This document shows positions 1 through 8,495 of a stretch of DNA of 64,000 bases, one piece after another; position 1 is the stretch's first letter, and each line of letters starts with the position of its first letter. The translations under genes and the position numbers were made by a program. This stretch comes from Kingella oralis (GTDB taxonomy: Bacteria; Pseudomonadota; Gammaproteobacteria; Burkholderiales; Neisseriaceae). The stretch lies in the NCBI RefSeq assembly GCF_014054985.1, contig NZ_CP059569.1, positions 1,364,001 to 1,428,000 of the forward strand, read 5' to 3'. The notes beneath the pieces were generated by a model. That model made no database searches, was not told the DNA's origin, and worked only from the letters and a program-made list of their open reading frames with translations.

Positions 1-2
1 AA

Positions 3-695
3 ATGCCCAAATTTCTCAATACCAGCGCCACATCCTATTATTTAGAAGAGTTAATCAAGCAAGCCAAAGAACGCCTGTGGTTAATTAGCCCTTATCTCAA
101 ATTCAGCGACCGTATCAAAGAACTGTTGGAAGACAAAAACCGCATGAAAATTGACATACGGATTGTGTACGGCAAAAGCGAATTACAGCCTGCCGAAGCC
201 AACTGGTTGAAAACTCTTGATTACGTTCGTACCAGCTACTGCGCCAATTTGCACGCCAAATGCTACATCAGCGAAGGGGCGTGCATCATTACCAGCCTTA
301 ACCTCTACGAGTTCAGCCAAATCAACAACAACGAAATGGGCATTTTGCTCATCCGCCGCGATGATGCCACCACTTACAAAGAAGCCTACGACGAAGCGCA
401 ACGCATCATCCGCATCAGTGAAGAAGTCAAAATTTCATTGGATGTGGTAGAAAAAACCGAAGAATTTGCCGAAGAAAGCAGCGACAAGCAATACAACCAC
501 CTAACCGCCGCCAAACTTGCCGAAAAATGGGGTATAGATACCGCCGAATGCAACAAACGCCTCTGCGCCGCAGGCTTGCAAGAGCTACAAGGCAAGTCCT
601 ATCACCTCACCGAAAAAGGCAAAACCGTAGGCGGCATCGTTAAAAAAGGCAAGTTTGGTTATTTCATTGTTTATCCAGAAGATTTAACTCTATAA
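3..695 (+). CDS. phospholipase D-like domain protein
   Basis: A 230-residue protein with one PLD-type half-site. Residues 1-35 form a typical beta-alpha opening (YYLEELIKQAKERLWLISPYL). The catalytic-like motif is H84-x-K86-x4-E91, where the classic HxKx4D motif has Asp; it is followed by the usual conserved stretch ITSLNLYEFSQINNNEMG. Proteins of this family work as dimers and act as phosphodiesterases or nucleases. Residues 150-230 are a separate C-terminal region that I cannot assign. No signal peptide is visible, so it is probably cytoplasmic. The ATG lies three bases from the window edge, so the upstream signals cannot be judged and a longer N-terminus is possible. A DUS-pair hairpin follows the stop. 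The family is fairly certain; substrate and role are unknown. Confidence 0.7.
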   Translation: MPKFLNTSATSYYLEELIKQAKERLWLISPYLKFSDRIKELLEDKNRMKIDIRIVYGKSELQPAEANWLKTLDYVRTSYCANLHAKCYISEGACIITSLNLYEFSQINNNEMGILLIRRDDATTYKEAYDEAQRIIRISEEVKISLDVVEKTEEFAEESSDKQYNHLTAAKLAEKWGIDTAECNKRLCAAGLQELQGKSYHLTEKGKTVGGIVKKGKFGYFIVYPEDLTL

Positions 696-698
696 TCC

Positions 699-742
699 TT
701 TTCAGGCTGCCTCCCCATTATCCCCCAAAGGCAGCCTGAAAA
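699..742. terminator. DUS inverted-pair terminator
   Basis: TTTTCAGGCTGCCT (699-712) and AGGCAGCCTGAAAA (729-742) are a perfect 14-bp inverted repeat around a 16-base loop. Each arm is a full uptake sequence. It sits just after the stop of the PLD-like gene and serves as an intrinsic terminator there, as inverted DUS pairs do in Neisseria. Confidence 0.75.
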
Positions 743-763
743 CCACCTCACTCACACCACCAC

Positions 764-1519
764 ATGAAAACACCCTTCACCCTCCTCACCCTAGCCACCC
801 TCACCGCCTGCCACCCCCAATCCCACGCCCCCAACGCTGCCTCCACCGCCATCGCCAGCAGCACCGCCCCCGCCCACAAACCTTGCGGCAGCCTGAAAAC
901 CGTGCAAACCGCCGACGAGCTATTGCAGCAAATCCGCGGCGAACTGGGCAGCAGCTGCCTGTTTGACCTCTCCGCCGCCGAGCTGGAAGCCGCGTGGGGC
1001 TTGAAAGTGTTTGACTACCGCAACCAAAGCGAAGAACAGCGCGACGCGCAGTTTGAAGCAATGCTCGCCTACGACCAAACCCAAACCGCGCTCTACATCA
1101 AACGCCTGCCGCCCAGCCCCAACGACTTCACCTACAACCACACCGACGAAATCCAAATAGCCAAAAGCAGCGGCAAACGCTACAACCTCGGCGGCGACAG
1201 CAATCAATACGCCCTGCCCGCAGGCTTCCCCCCGCCCAACGATACCCGCCGCCCCGAAGAAATCAAACCCACCTTGTGCGCGCAAAAATCGCCCAAGCCC
1301 AGCGATTACCAGCCCTTCGCCTTCCATATCTGGACCAACCCCGAACACCGCGCCGACCTGCCCCAGCTGGTGATTTTCGCCGACGGCTGCGGCGCGCCCG
1401 AAACCATCACCGTCTATCGCCAAGCCCTGTCAGGCACCTACCCGTTTTACTGCACCGATTTGGCGCAATGCACCTCTCCCGCCGCCAGCGAAGCCGCAAG
1501 CAATACCGGCGCGCCCTAA
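764..1519 (+). CDS. putative lipoprotein, unknown function
   Basis: A 251-residue protein starting with a short lipoprotein signal peptide: a Lys near the start, a hydrophobic run, then lipobox L13-T-A-C16, so Cys16 would be lipidated. An Ala/Ser/Thr/Pro-rich tether (about residues 17-40) follows and then a globular domain that I do not recognise, with several cysteines that could form disulfides. A DUS lies in frame and encodes Gly-Ser-Leu-Lys at residues 42-45, at the junction of tether and domain. The gene appears to be transcribed alone, bounded by DUS hairpins. No function is proposed; the envelope location is well supported by the signal. Confidence 0.7.
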   Translation: MKTPFTLLTLATLTACHPQSHAPNAASTAIASSTAPAHKPCGSLKTVQTADELLQQIRGELGSSCLFDLSAAELEAAWGLKVFDYRNQSEEQRDAQFEAMLAYDQTQTALYIKRLPPSPNDFTYNHTDEIQIAKSSGKRYNLGGDSNQYALPAGFPPPNDTRRPEEIKPTLCAQKSPKPSDYQPFAFHIWTNPEHRADLPQLVIFADGCGAPETITVYRQALSGTYPFYCTDLAQCTSPAASEAASNTGAP

Positions 1520-1806
1520 TTTTTGTTTGCACAGCATTTCAGGCTGCCCCAGCAATCGCCAAGGCAGCCTGAAATCTATGCAAAATCGGCAACCGATGGC
1601 ATTTCGGCGGCCCGCCGATGTTGCCACCCCGCAAAACCCTGTCGGGCACACCATCTGGCAATCAATCGTTGCCGCTCCATTATTTAAATTTCAGGCTGCC
1701 CTAGAACACGCTAAGGGCAGCCTGAAACGCATTTTATGTACGATTCGTACACGGCGAACATTGCCGCCCTATCTTATTTTTTATTTTAATCAAGCATTAA
1801 GCGCGA
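1520..1806. terminator. intergenic region with two DUS-pair hairpins
   Basis: Between the convergent lipoprotein and malic enzyme genes there are two DUS inverted pairs, 1537-1574 (12-bp arms) and 1689-1727 (12-bp arms). Either could stop transcription from both sides. Between them, at about 1585-1670, lies a worn repeat with a GGCGGCCCGCC core that resembles the hairpin repeats seen elsewhere in the window. No gene is seen here. Confidence 0.65.
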
Positions 1807-3435
1807 TTAGCGATATTCCGCCGTCCAGCGAATCGCATCAATCGCCGCGCCAATATTGGCAACGGGTTCGCGGTTCAGCCCTTGCTCCAACGCGCATTGC
1901 GCCACGGCACGCGCCACGGTTTGCGAAAACTCGGTTAATTGCGCAACAGGAGGCAGTACCGCCGCGCCGGCAACATCGGGGTTCACCAAGCCGCTGAGTG
2001 AATGGGCGGCGCGGGAAATCATTTCATCGCTCACGCGCCGTGCATTGGCGGCGAGTACGCCCAAGCCCAAACCGGGGTAGATGAGCGCGTTGTTGGCTTG
2101 CCCGATGGTGTAGTGCACGCCGTTGAAGAACACGGGGTCGGCGGGAATGCCCGTTGCCACAAGGGCTTTGCCTTGCGACCATGCGATGAGGTTGGCGGCG
2201 GCGGCTTCGGCGAGCTTGGTGGGGTTGCTCAATGGGAAGATGATGGGGCGCGCGGTGTGCGCGGTCATGGTTTCTATGATTTCTTGGGTGAAGGTGTTGG
2301 GGCGGGTGGAGGTACCGACCAAGATAGTGGGCTTGATGGTTTTGACCACGGCGGTGAGGTTGGTGAGCTCGGCGGCGTTGGCAAATTCGCTGCGGCGGCG
2401 GGCGAAGGGGCGTTGCTCGGGGGTAAGGTCGTTCATGTCGTCAAACAGCAAGCCTTGTTTGTCCACCAGATAGAAGCGGGCGCGGGCTTCGTTTTCAGGC
2501 AGCCCTTGGTGCAGCATTTCGGTATAGACGCGGTGGGCGATGCCGCAGCCTGCCGTGCCTGCGCCAAAGCATACATAGGTTTGGTCGGCAAGTTTTTCTT
2601 TGCTGATGGCAAGTGCGCCGAGTATGCCTGCGAGGGTGATGATGCCTGTGCCTTGGATGTCGTCGTTGAAGGTGGCGATGCGGTCTTGGTAGGTGTGCAG
2701 CACGTTGGCGGCGTTGCTGCGCCCGAAGTCTTCCCAATGCAAATAGGGTTGGTGGAACACGCGCTCGGCGGCGTTCACAAAGGCATCGACAAATTGGTAA
2801 TACGCTTCGCCGCGCAGGCGTTTTTGGCGGTTGCCCAGATAGAGCGGATTATCCAGCAGGGCTTGGCGGTCGGTGCCGACATCTAGTACTACGGGCAGCA
2901 CGCTTTCGGGCGGGATGCCTGCGGCGGCGGTATAGACCATAAGTTTGCCGACGGCGATGTCTACGCCGTTGCAGCCCCAATCGCCGATGCCTAAGATGCC
3001 TTCGGCATCAGTGGCGACGATGAGGCGGATTTTGCGCCCGTCTGCGGCGCGGGTGAGAATATCGGCGATGTCGGCTTGGTTGTCGGGCGACAGGTAAACG
3101 GCGTTTTGCGGGTTCACAAACAATTCGCTATATTGTTCAATGCTTTGGGCGATAACGGGGTCGTACACAATCGGCATCATTTCTACGATGTGTTGCCCGA
3201 ATAGGTGGTAGAACAGGGTGCGATTGGTGTTGAAAATTTCCATCAGGAATTGGCGTTTTTCCAGCAGCGTGGGCTTTTGGTTGTAGTGCGCATAGGCTTG
3301 TTGCGATTGCTGGTCTATGGTTTGCACGGCGTGGGGCAGCAAACCTGTTAGCCCGAGGCGTTGGCGTTCTTCGTGGGTAAAAGCGGTGCCTTTGTTGAGA
3401 AAGGGGTTGTTGAGGATTTCGTAGGCGGATTTCAT
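1807..3435 (-). CDS. maeA: NAD-dependent malic enzyme
   Basis: A 542-residue protein, close to the usual length of the bacterial NAD-malic enzyme (SfcA/MaeA), which decarboxylates malate to pyruvate with NAD+. Family signatures are the N-terminal GTAFTHEERQRLGLTGLLP segment, the malic-domain core IVATDAEGILGIGDWG and the motif TFNDDIQGTG, which holds metal-ligand acidic residues; the NAD-binding fold contains FGAGTAGCGIA. The ATG is preceded by a good AAGGAGC ribosome site. It is transcribed alone, with DUS hairpins on both sides, and is cytoplasmic. It feeds pyruvate to the dehydrogenase complex encoded at 40.9-45.0 kb. Confidence 0.95.
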   Translation of the reverse strand: MKSAYEILNNPFLNKGTAFTHEERQRLGLTGLLPHAVQTIDQQSQQAYAHYNQKPTLLEKRQFLMEIFNTNRTLFYHLFGQHIVEMMPIVYDPVIAQSIEQYSELFVNPQNAVYLSPDNQADIADILTRAADGRKIRLIVATDAEGILGIGDWGCNGVDIAVGKLMVYTAAAGIPPESVLPVVLDVGTDRQALLDNPLYLGNRQKRLRGEAYYQFVDAFVNAAERVFHQPYLHWEDFGRSNAANVLHTYQDRIATFNDDIQGTGIITLAGILGALAISKEKLADQTYVCFGAGTAGCGIAHRVYTEMLHQGLPENEARARFYLVDKQGLLFDDMNDLTPEQRPFARRRSEFANAAELTNLTAVVKTIKPTILVGTSTRPNTFTQEIIETMTAHTARPIIFPLSNPTKLAEAAAANLIAWSQGKALVATGIPADPVFFNGVHYTIGQANNALIYPGLGLGVLAANARRVSDEMISRAAHSLSGLVNPDVAGAAVLPPVAQLTEFSQTVARAVAQCALEQGLNREPVANIGAAIDAIRWTAEYR

Positions 3436-3510
3436 GGGACGCTCCTTGCGTGGTGGTTGGATTGCCGATTGGCGCGGGGATTATAGCGCGGGGCGGAGCG
3501 GGGGAATGTT

Positions 3511-3552
3511 AAGGCAGCCTGAAAACGTATAAACCCGTTTTCAGGCTGCCTT
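3511..3552. terminator. DUS-pair terminator between maeA and the bestrophin gene
   Basis: AAGGCAGCCTGAAAACG (3511-3527) and its exact complement (3536-3552) form a 17-bp stem with an eight-base loop. It lies just downstream of the reverse-strand bestrophin gene and upstream of maeA, so it probably ends the bestrophin transcript. Confidence 0.75.
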
Positions 3553-3565
3553 TGGCTTTGCTGGC

Positions 3566-4480
3566 TTAGGTCAAATGCCCGTTGTGCGGTTGCAGAGCGG
3601 GCGGCACTTGGGCGACGTTGAGCGCGGTCAGAATTTCGCGCTCCACGAGGCGCACCAGCGAATCGAGCGGCAGGTTGTTGTCTTGCCGGCCGAACGGGTC
3701 TTCCAGCTGGGCGCTGAGCATATCCAGCCCAAGGAACATATACACCAGCCATGCCACCATCAGCGGTGTCCACAGCCCGAGCGCGGCTTCTAGCCCAAAG
3801 GGGAGCATGATGCAGAAGCTGTGAATGGCGCGGTGCAGCAGCACGGAGTAGGCAAAGGGCACGGGGGTGCTGGCGATGCGGTCGCACCCTGCTTGTATCA
3901 TGCCGAGGGTGTTGAGATGGGCGGAGAGATGGGTGTAGGTGATGTCGCTGATTTCGTGTTGGCGGTGGGCTTGGATAAGGTCGTATTGGATGTGTTCCAG
4001 CGCGTATTGCGGCGGGTTGATGTGGGTGGCGAAGGCTTCGATTTGGTCGGCTTGCATTTGCCCGTATTCCAGAAACAGCTCGGGGTGGGCGGTTTGGTAG
4101 CGCAGGCGGTCGCGCAGCAGGTGGGTGAACACGATGACTTGGCGCAGGATGAGCTCGCGGCGGGCGTTGGGCAGGATTTGGCTTTCGCGGATAAGGTGGC
4201 GTTGGGTGGCGATGAGTTGCCCCCAGAGTTTGCGCCCTTCCCACCAGCGGTCGTAGCTGGCGTTGTTGCGAAAGCCGAGAAATAGGGAGAGGACGATGCC
4301 GAAGATGGTGAAGCCGACTACGGGCGGGGTGGGCAGGTGAAACCAATGGTTGTGCGCGCCGATGCCCAGCAAGAGCGACACGCTCGACAGCAGCAGCATG
4401 GCGGGCAAAACTTTGGGGAAGATGGTGCCGCGCCATGCGAATAGGAGGGCGAGGGTGTTGGTTTTTTTGCGGATAATCAT
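3566..4480 (-). CDS. bestrophin family membrane channel
   Basis: A 304-residue protein of the bacterial bestrophin family (YneE/UPF0187), relatives of which form pentameric ion channels in the inner membrane. It shows the family opening MIIRKKTN...LLFAWRGTIFPKVLP, membrane segments at about 20-40 and 50-70, the hallmark FLGFRNNASYDRWWEGRKLWG (about 68-88), and a later hydrophobic pair around 205-240 (FGLEAALGLWTPLMVAWLVYMFLGLD). Length is typical. The ribosome site is weak. A broken second copy of its first ~38 codons lies at 5216-5330, so this locus has been rearranged. The family call is firm; the ion carried is not known. Confidence 0.88.
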   Translation of the reverse strand: MIIRKKTNTLALLFAWRGTIFPKVLPAMLLLSSVSLLLGIGAHNHWFHLPTPPVVGFTIFGIVLSLFLGFRNNASYDRWWEGRKLWGQLIATQRHLIRESQILPNARRELILRQVIVFTHLLRDRLRYQTAHPELFLEYGQMQADQIEAFATHINPPQYALEHIQYDLIQAHRQHEISDITYTHLSAHLNTLGMIQAGCDRIASTPVPFAYSVLLHRAIHSFCIMLPFGLEAALGLWTPLMVAWLVYMFLGLDMLSAQLEDPFGRQDNNLPLDSLVRLVEREILTALNVAQVPPALQPHNGHLT

Positions 4481-4724
4481 GGTGGTTTGTAAAGTGTGGG
4501 GGATGGGTTTTGGTTTTATTGAGGCAGCCTGAAAATTAAATTGTGAGCTGCTGATGTGCTGTTTTGGGTTTCAGGCTGCCTTTGGGATAACGGTATCAAA
4601 TCAAACGGCGTGCGCAGCGAGGCTGCACACCCTACGCGCTTTCTCCGGCAGCCGAACAGGTCGATTCTGATGCCATCAGCAGACGGGACGGGATGCAGGA
4701 TCTGAATTGGTCGCCATTCATTGC

Positions 4725-5093
4725 CTATCCTTGCACTTCAATACCTTTACTGCGCAGATTTGCCAAGCATTCGGCAAGGTAATCATCATCGTGTTCGGCA
4801 TAAATCGGGCTGCCGATAGGTTCTTCCGCCAAATCGGCATATGGCGGGCAAGTGTTGCCGCGATGGTTTTTATCGTGCCATGCGGGATCAGGCCGGTAGC
4901 CGCGCCGCTGCATTTCGTCCATGATGAGGACGTGATAGGCATAAAGCAGATAGGGGCTGTGGGTGAAGACGTAGTTCACGGTGGCGTGCGGCCGGCCCCA
5001 GCCGTTACCGCGCAGGGCGGCGCATTCTCGGTGTTGGCCGAGCAGTTGGGCACGTGGGAGTTGGGGGATAAGGGTTTGATGCCATAGGCGCAT
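4725..5093 (-). CDS. pyrimidine-dimer glycosylase-like (Pyr_excise/TIGR02328) protein
   Basis: A 122-residue protein starting MRLWHQTLIPQLPRAQLLGQ, followed by HRECAALRGNGWG, which I recognise as the family distantly related to T4 endonuclease V (pyrimidine-dimer DNA glycosylase). Whether members actually cut dimers is not established. A start at 5093 is chosen because a GGAG ribosome site lies a few bases upstream; the open frame continues upstream to 5249 only by running into the broken bestrophin copy. The gene sits between the intact bestrophin and this fragment, with an inverted repeat of a different uptake-sequence type just upstream. This suggests arrival by transformation from a relative. 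Cytoplasmic, transcribed alone. Confidence 0.75.
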   Translation of the reverse strand: MRLWHQTLIPQLPRAQLLGQHRECAALRGNGWGRPHATVNYVFTHSPYLLYAYHVLIMDEMQRRGYRPDPAWHDKNHRGNTCPPYADLAEEPIGSPIYAEHDDDYLAECLANLRSKGIEVQG

Positions 5094-5112
5094 GATGGAG
5101 TCTCCGTAAAAA

Positions 5113-5151
5113 GTGCAGGCTGCTTTTGGGTAATGGAAAAGCAGCCTGCAC
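5113..5151. repeat. inverted pair of variant uptake sequence AAGCAGCCTGCA
   Basis: GTGCAGGCTGCTTTT (5113-5127) and its exact complement (5137-5151) form a 15-bp stem with a nine-base loop. Each arm contains AAGCAGCCTGCA, which differs from the host-type AGGCAGCCTGAA and matches the dialect I recall as the K. kingae-type DUS. It is the only such pair I saw in the window. It lies directly upstream of the glycosylase-like gene. Confidence 0.8.
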
Positions 5152-5215
5152 ATCGAAATATGCAGGTTGCCTGTCGTTTCAGCCGTTGAACAGCCAAGGT
5201 TGGCTTTGACGGCGC

Positions 5216-5330
5216 TGCCCAGCAAGAGCGACACGCTCGACAGCAGCATGGCGGGCAGGACTTTGGGGAAGATGGTGCCGCCTCATGCGAACAGTAGGGC
5301 GAGGGTGTTGGTTTTTTTGCGGATAATCAT
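5216..5330 (-). pseudogene. truncated 5' copy of the bestrophin gene
   Basis: This stretch and its upstream bases repeat the first ~38 codons of the bestrophin gene at 3566-4480 with a handful of differences. The copy keeps MIIRKKTNTLALLFA, then has TGA where the intact copy has the Trp codon, and lacks one of three consecutive CAG triplets. It breaks off at 5216, where unrelated sequence begins. It cannot make a channel. It is either a duplication left when the intervening segment integrated or the remnant of an older allele. Confidence 0.85.
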
Positions 5331-5355
5331 GGTGGTTTGTGGGGTGGGAAATGGA

Positions 5356-5397
5356 TTTCAGGCTGCCTTAGTTTGCACACGTTAAGGCAGCCTGAAA
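5356..5397. terminator. DUS-pair terminator
   Basis: TTTCAGGCTGCCTTA (5356-5370) and TAAGGCAGCCTGAAA (5383-5397) are a perfect 15-bp inverted repeat of the host-type DUS. It follows the stop of the reverse-strand gene at 5428-5796. Confidence 0.75.
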
Positions 5398-5427
5398 ACG
5401 TGTTTGCGTGCTTTGCGCCAAGCCTAA

Positions 5428-5796
5428 TCAATGACGGCTGCTTTTGCCGTAGCGGCGTTGGTCGGTTTGGTCGGAATAGCTGCCGTCTTTGATGCGCACG
5501 CGGCTGTTGCTGGGCGTGCTGCTGGCGTTGGGCGTGAGTTCTTTGCCGTAGTCGCGGAATTGTTGCACTTTGCGGTCTATGTTTTCTTTGACCACTTCGC
5601 TGTCGTCGCGGTCGTCGTAACTGCCTTTGAGGCGGCGGATTTGCGCTTCGGGCGAGTTTTTGTCGATATCTATGCCTTGCTTGGCGGCGGTGCGGTTCAC
5701 AAGGGTGCGCACGGCGGGGATTTGGTACGCGCCAAACAGGGCGATGGCGATGAGAACGAGCCAGATTAGGGTTTTGATTTTTTGTGGGATGTACAT
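5428..5796 (-). CDS. small membrane-anchored protein, unknown function
   Basis: A 122-residue protein with an N-terminal membrane anchor (about residues 8-25, IKTLIWLVLIAIALFGAYQI) and no cleavage site, followed by a hydrophilic tail rich in Asp, Arg, Lys and Ser. The tail would lie in the periplasm if the basic N-terminus stays inside. The last third looks disordered (SSTPSNS...SYSDQTDQRRYG). I do not recognise a family. It is transcribed alone between DUS elements. Coding is supported by the coherent hydropathy pattern and clean start and stop. Confidence 0.6.
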   Translation of the reverse strand: MYIPQKIKTLIWLVLIAIALFGAYQIPAVRTLVNRTAAKQGIDIDKNSPEAQIRRLKGSYDDRDDSEVVKENIDRKVQQFRDYGKELTPNASSTPSNSRVRIKDGSYSDQTDQRRYGKSSRH

Positions 5797-5950
5797 GGGG
5801 ATTCCTTTGGGGGTGGGGATGGGTTTAGTGTGGCACGCGGGGGGTTGTGTGGTTTTCAGGCTGCCTTTTGGGAAAGCCTAAGCCTATGGTGCATTTCATT
5901 CAATGAGGCTGTGCGGGTTGGCAGGGTGTCGGCGAGCCGCCGACGTTTCA

Positions 5951-6062
5951 TTTTCAGGCTGCCTTTGGGCAAGGCTTATAGGCAGCCTGAAAAGCTATCC
6001 GCCCTTCTATTGCCAAGCTATGCCGTATTGTTCGCCGCGCTTTTTGGCGACGAGCCGTCGCC
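5951..6062. repeat. DUS pair plus hairpin repeat
   Basis: A DUS inverted pair (5951-5964 and 5980-5993) is followed by a copy of the dispersed hairpin GGCGACG-AGC-CGTCGCC (6046-6062) with its usual neighbour GCTCCATTT. A related GGCGAGCCGCCGAC stretch lies at about 5930-5945. The block lies just past the 3' end of yccS. Confidence 0.7.
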
Positions 6063-6075
6063 GCTCCATTTCGTT

Positions 6076-8298
6076 TCAGGCTGCCTGAATGCTAACCGGC
6101 GGCTGCGGCGTGTGCCTTTGCGCGCGCTCTAACTGGCGATGCAGCGCAGTGTGGCATTCGGGCAGCAGCTCGCGCATCATGTTCAGCTGGCGGGTGAGCA
6201 CTTGGGCTTGAGTGGCGTGGCTGTCGCATTCGGCGGCGGCTTGCAACTGCGCCAGTTGGTTGTCCAGCGTGTTTAAGGCAGCCTGAAATTGGCTTTCGCT
6301 GCTCTCGGCGATATTTTGCAGGATTTGGGCGATTTGGTTGGCGGCGGGGTAGAACGCGGCGAGAAATTGCTGTGTGGCTTCGCTGTCGGTTTGGATTTTG
6401 TCGCGGTAGGCGCCCAGTGCGGAAATGTAGCTAATCAGGGAATAGTTGATTTTCAGCAGCATAAAGCCGTCTTCCAGCTTGTCGCGGTGTTTATCGGCTT
6501 CGCTGGACATATCGGATAACACGCTCGACAGCGCGGCGGCTTTGTCGTGGCTGGTGCGGCGGGCGGCGCGGTAGGCGATGTCTTCGCGGATGCCGTGTTG
6601 CAGCTCGTCCAACACGGCGGTGAGGTAGCCCGCGTTGCTTTGGATGGCTTCGGTGCTGGTTTTTTCCAGCGAGATGTATTTCCAATCGGGCCACAGGCAA
6701 TACACGGCAACGCCTGAAATCAACGCGCCGAGAATGGTGTCGATGATGCGCGGCACAAAAAAGCCTGCCACGTCAAAGCCCATAATGGCAAAGTTCATCA
6801 TGGCTTGGATGGTGATGAAAAAGATGGAATAGCTGTATTTGTTGGTGCGCGAGTAGAAAAACAGGCTCACAAAAATCACCGCGATGGCGAGCTTGTCCAC
6901 CAGCGTGAGCGCGAACACGGGCAAAATTGAGCCAACAAGCACACCGCCGAGTGTGCCGATAATGCGGTGCAGCAGGCGGCTTTTGGTGGCGGAATAGTTG
7001 GGCTGGCACACGAACACGGCGGTAAGCAATATCCAATAACCGAGGCTTAAATCGTTGTCGTTTAGATGCTGGCTGTTGATAAGGTGCACCACAATGCAGC
7101 ACACGCAGGCAATCACCGCCATGCGCACGGAATGGCGGAAAACGGGCGATTGCGGTGTGAGCTGTTGTTTAAAAATTTGCCATGCGGTTTTGAAATTGTT
7201 GTTGTCCAACGCTTGAATGCGGGTTTGCTCGGTGGAGGTGGTAAGGTCGCGCACATCGGGGTTGCCGAGTTGGGCGAATTGCTGGCTGATGCGGGAAAGG
7301 TTGTCTAGCAGGCGTTGCACGCTGTATGGCGATGCGCCGTTGCCCGTATCGTGCGCGGCGTAGTAATCCAGCGATTGAATCGCACCTTGGGTGGCGCGGG
7401 CGAGTTTGGGGAAGTCGGTGTATTCGGTGTTGCGGCGCAGGTTTTGGGCAAATTGTTGGCAGGCTTGGGCTTGCAGGCGGATGAGCCGTTGAATGCGGTA
7501 GATTAGGTCGGTGTGGCTCATTTGCTGCGTGAAGGTTTGGTAGTGCATATGGCTGGCGGACATCCGCTCGTGGATGTCTTGGGCGATAAAGTAATAGCGC
7601 AGCATTTTGGCGGTGCGCGGATGGCGGTGCTGCCCGCGCATACGGTAAAACAGCGCGTTGCGGCAAAGGTTGAAGCTGCTGATAACACGGCTGTTGGTCA
7701 TGGCTAGCTGGATTTGCTGTTGGTCGTGTTCGCCGATTTCATCGGGGTCAAAAAAGCTGGCTTTGCTGTTCAGGTAATCGGCAAGGGCATCGTAGGCTTG
7801 GGCGATGTTTTCTTGCACGGGGCGATGGGGGAACACAAGATGCGCGAGCAGGGTAAACAGCGTGTAAAGCAGCGTGCCGATGATGATGAGCAGCGTGTTG
7901 AGATAGGGCGCGGCGTGCGGGTCGTGGGTGAGCGTGGTGTAGATGGCAACGGCAAGCGTGCCAAAGGATACGGTGCGATAGCGCGTACCCGCTGCGCCCA
8001 ATAGGGTGAACACAAACGCAATGGCGGTGAACGCGATGGGCAGGGCGATGGGGTTGTTAAACGTGAACTGCACCGAAAGGGAGCTAATGGCAAACGCTAT
8101 CACGGCAAACATCACGTTTTTAAACTTGCCTGTGAGCCCGTTATCCAAATCCACCAAGCCGCCTGCGATGATGCCGAGAATCAGCGCGGCGAAATATTGT
8201 TCCTTGTTAAACCGCCATACAAAATAGGCGCACAGGCTCGCGCTGATTAACACGGGCAGGGTGTTGATAATTTTGGTGTTAATGGCAGGGGTTTTCAT
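6076..8298 (-). CDS. yccS: YccS/YhfK-type FUSC family membrane protein
   Basis: A 740-residue inner-membrane protein of the YccS family (fusaric-acid-resistance-like FUSC superfamily). The N-terminus has a first block of membrane helices (about 10-190), then a soluble segment, a second hydrophobic block (about 390-520, including LSLGYWILLTAVFVCQPNYS with the family motif CQPNYSAT), and a cytoplasmic coiled C-terminus. The family is thought to act in efflux; substrates are not established. The start at 8298 is preferred because residues further upstream read through a DUS. The stop codon is itself made by a DUS: the protein ends Ile-Gln-Ala-Ala. Another in-frame DUS encodes FQAA near the C-terminus. 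Confidence 0.85.
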   Translation of the reverse strand: MKTPAINTKIINTLPVLISASLCAYFVWRFNKEQYFAALILGIIAGGLVDLDNGLTGKFKNVMFAVIAFAISSLSVQFTFNNPIALPIAFTAIAFVFTLLGAAGTRYRTVSFGTLAVAIYTTLTHDPHAAPYLNTLLIIIGTLLYTLFTLLAHLVFPHRPVQENIAQAYDALADYLNSKASFFDPDEIGEHDQQQIQLAMTNSRVISSFNLCRNALFYRMRGQHRHPRTAKMLRYYFIAQDIHERMSASHMHYQTFTQQMSHTDLIYRIQRLIRLQAQACQQFAQNLRRNTEYTDFPKLARATQGAIQSLDYYAAHDTGNGASPYSVQRLLDNLSRISQQFAQLGNPDVRDLTTSTEQTRIQALDNNNFKTAWQIFKQQLTPQSPVFRHSVRMAVIACVCCIVVHLINSQHLNDNDLSLGYWILLTAVFVCQPNYSATKSRLLHRIIGTLGGVLVGSILPVFALTLVDKLAIAVIFVSLFFYSRTNKYSYSIFFITIQAMMNFAIMGFDVAGFFVPRIIDTILGALISGVAVYCLWPDWKYISLEKTSTEAIQSNAGYLTAVLDELQHGIREDIAYRAARRTSHDKAAALSSVLSDMSSEADKHRDKLEDGFMLLKINYSLISYISALGAYRDKIQTDSEATQQFLAAFYPAANQIAQILQNIAESSESQFQAALNTLDNQLAQLQAAAECDSHATQAQVLTRQLNMMRELLPECHTALHRQLERAQRHTPQPPVSIQAA

Positions 8299-8366
8299 GG
8301 CGGGAATGGAGACGAATAGAAAGCGTGTTAAAAAAGGTAAGCATTTTAACGCTAAATAACACGAGT

Positions 8367-8406
8367 AGGCAGCCTGAAAATGCAACTCCCCCGTTTCAGG
8401 CTGCCT
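8367..8406. terminator. DUS inverted pair between yccS and pyrD
   Basis: AGGCAGCCTGAAA (from 8367) pairs with TTTCAGGCTGCCT (ending 8406). A third DUS (8437-8449) follows before pyrD. The pair lies upstream of both divergent genes, so it marks the boundary rather than the end of a transcript. Confidence 0.5.
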
Positions 8407-8495
8407 CTATTTGATTTAAAACATGGCAGGCAAACATAGGCAGCCTGAAAACCATCGTTTCCTTTAAAATCAAATTTTTATGCAAAGGAAGCCAT

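Noticed and set aside
2002..2886. Long open frame on the + strand inside maeA
   Set aside because: It is the antisense of a firmly identified malic enzyme; the Gly/Val-rich translation reflects GC-rich codon positions.
3432..4436. 334-codon reverse frame overlapping the bestrophin gene
   Set aside because: Arg/Pro/His-rich shadow of the bestrophin frame with no coherent hydropathy.
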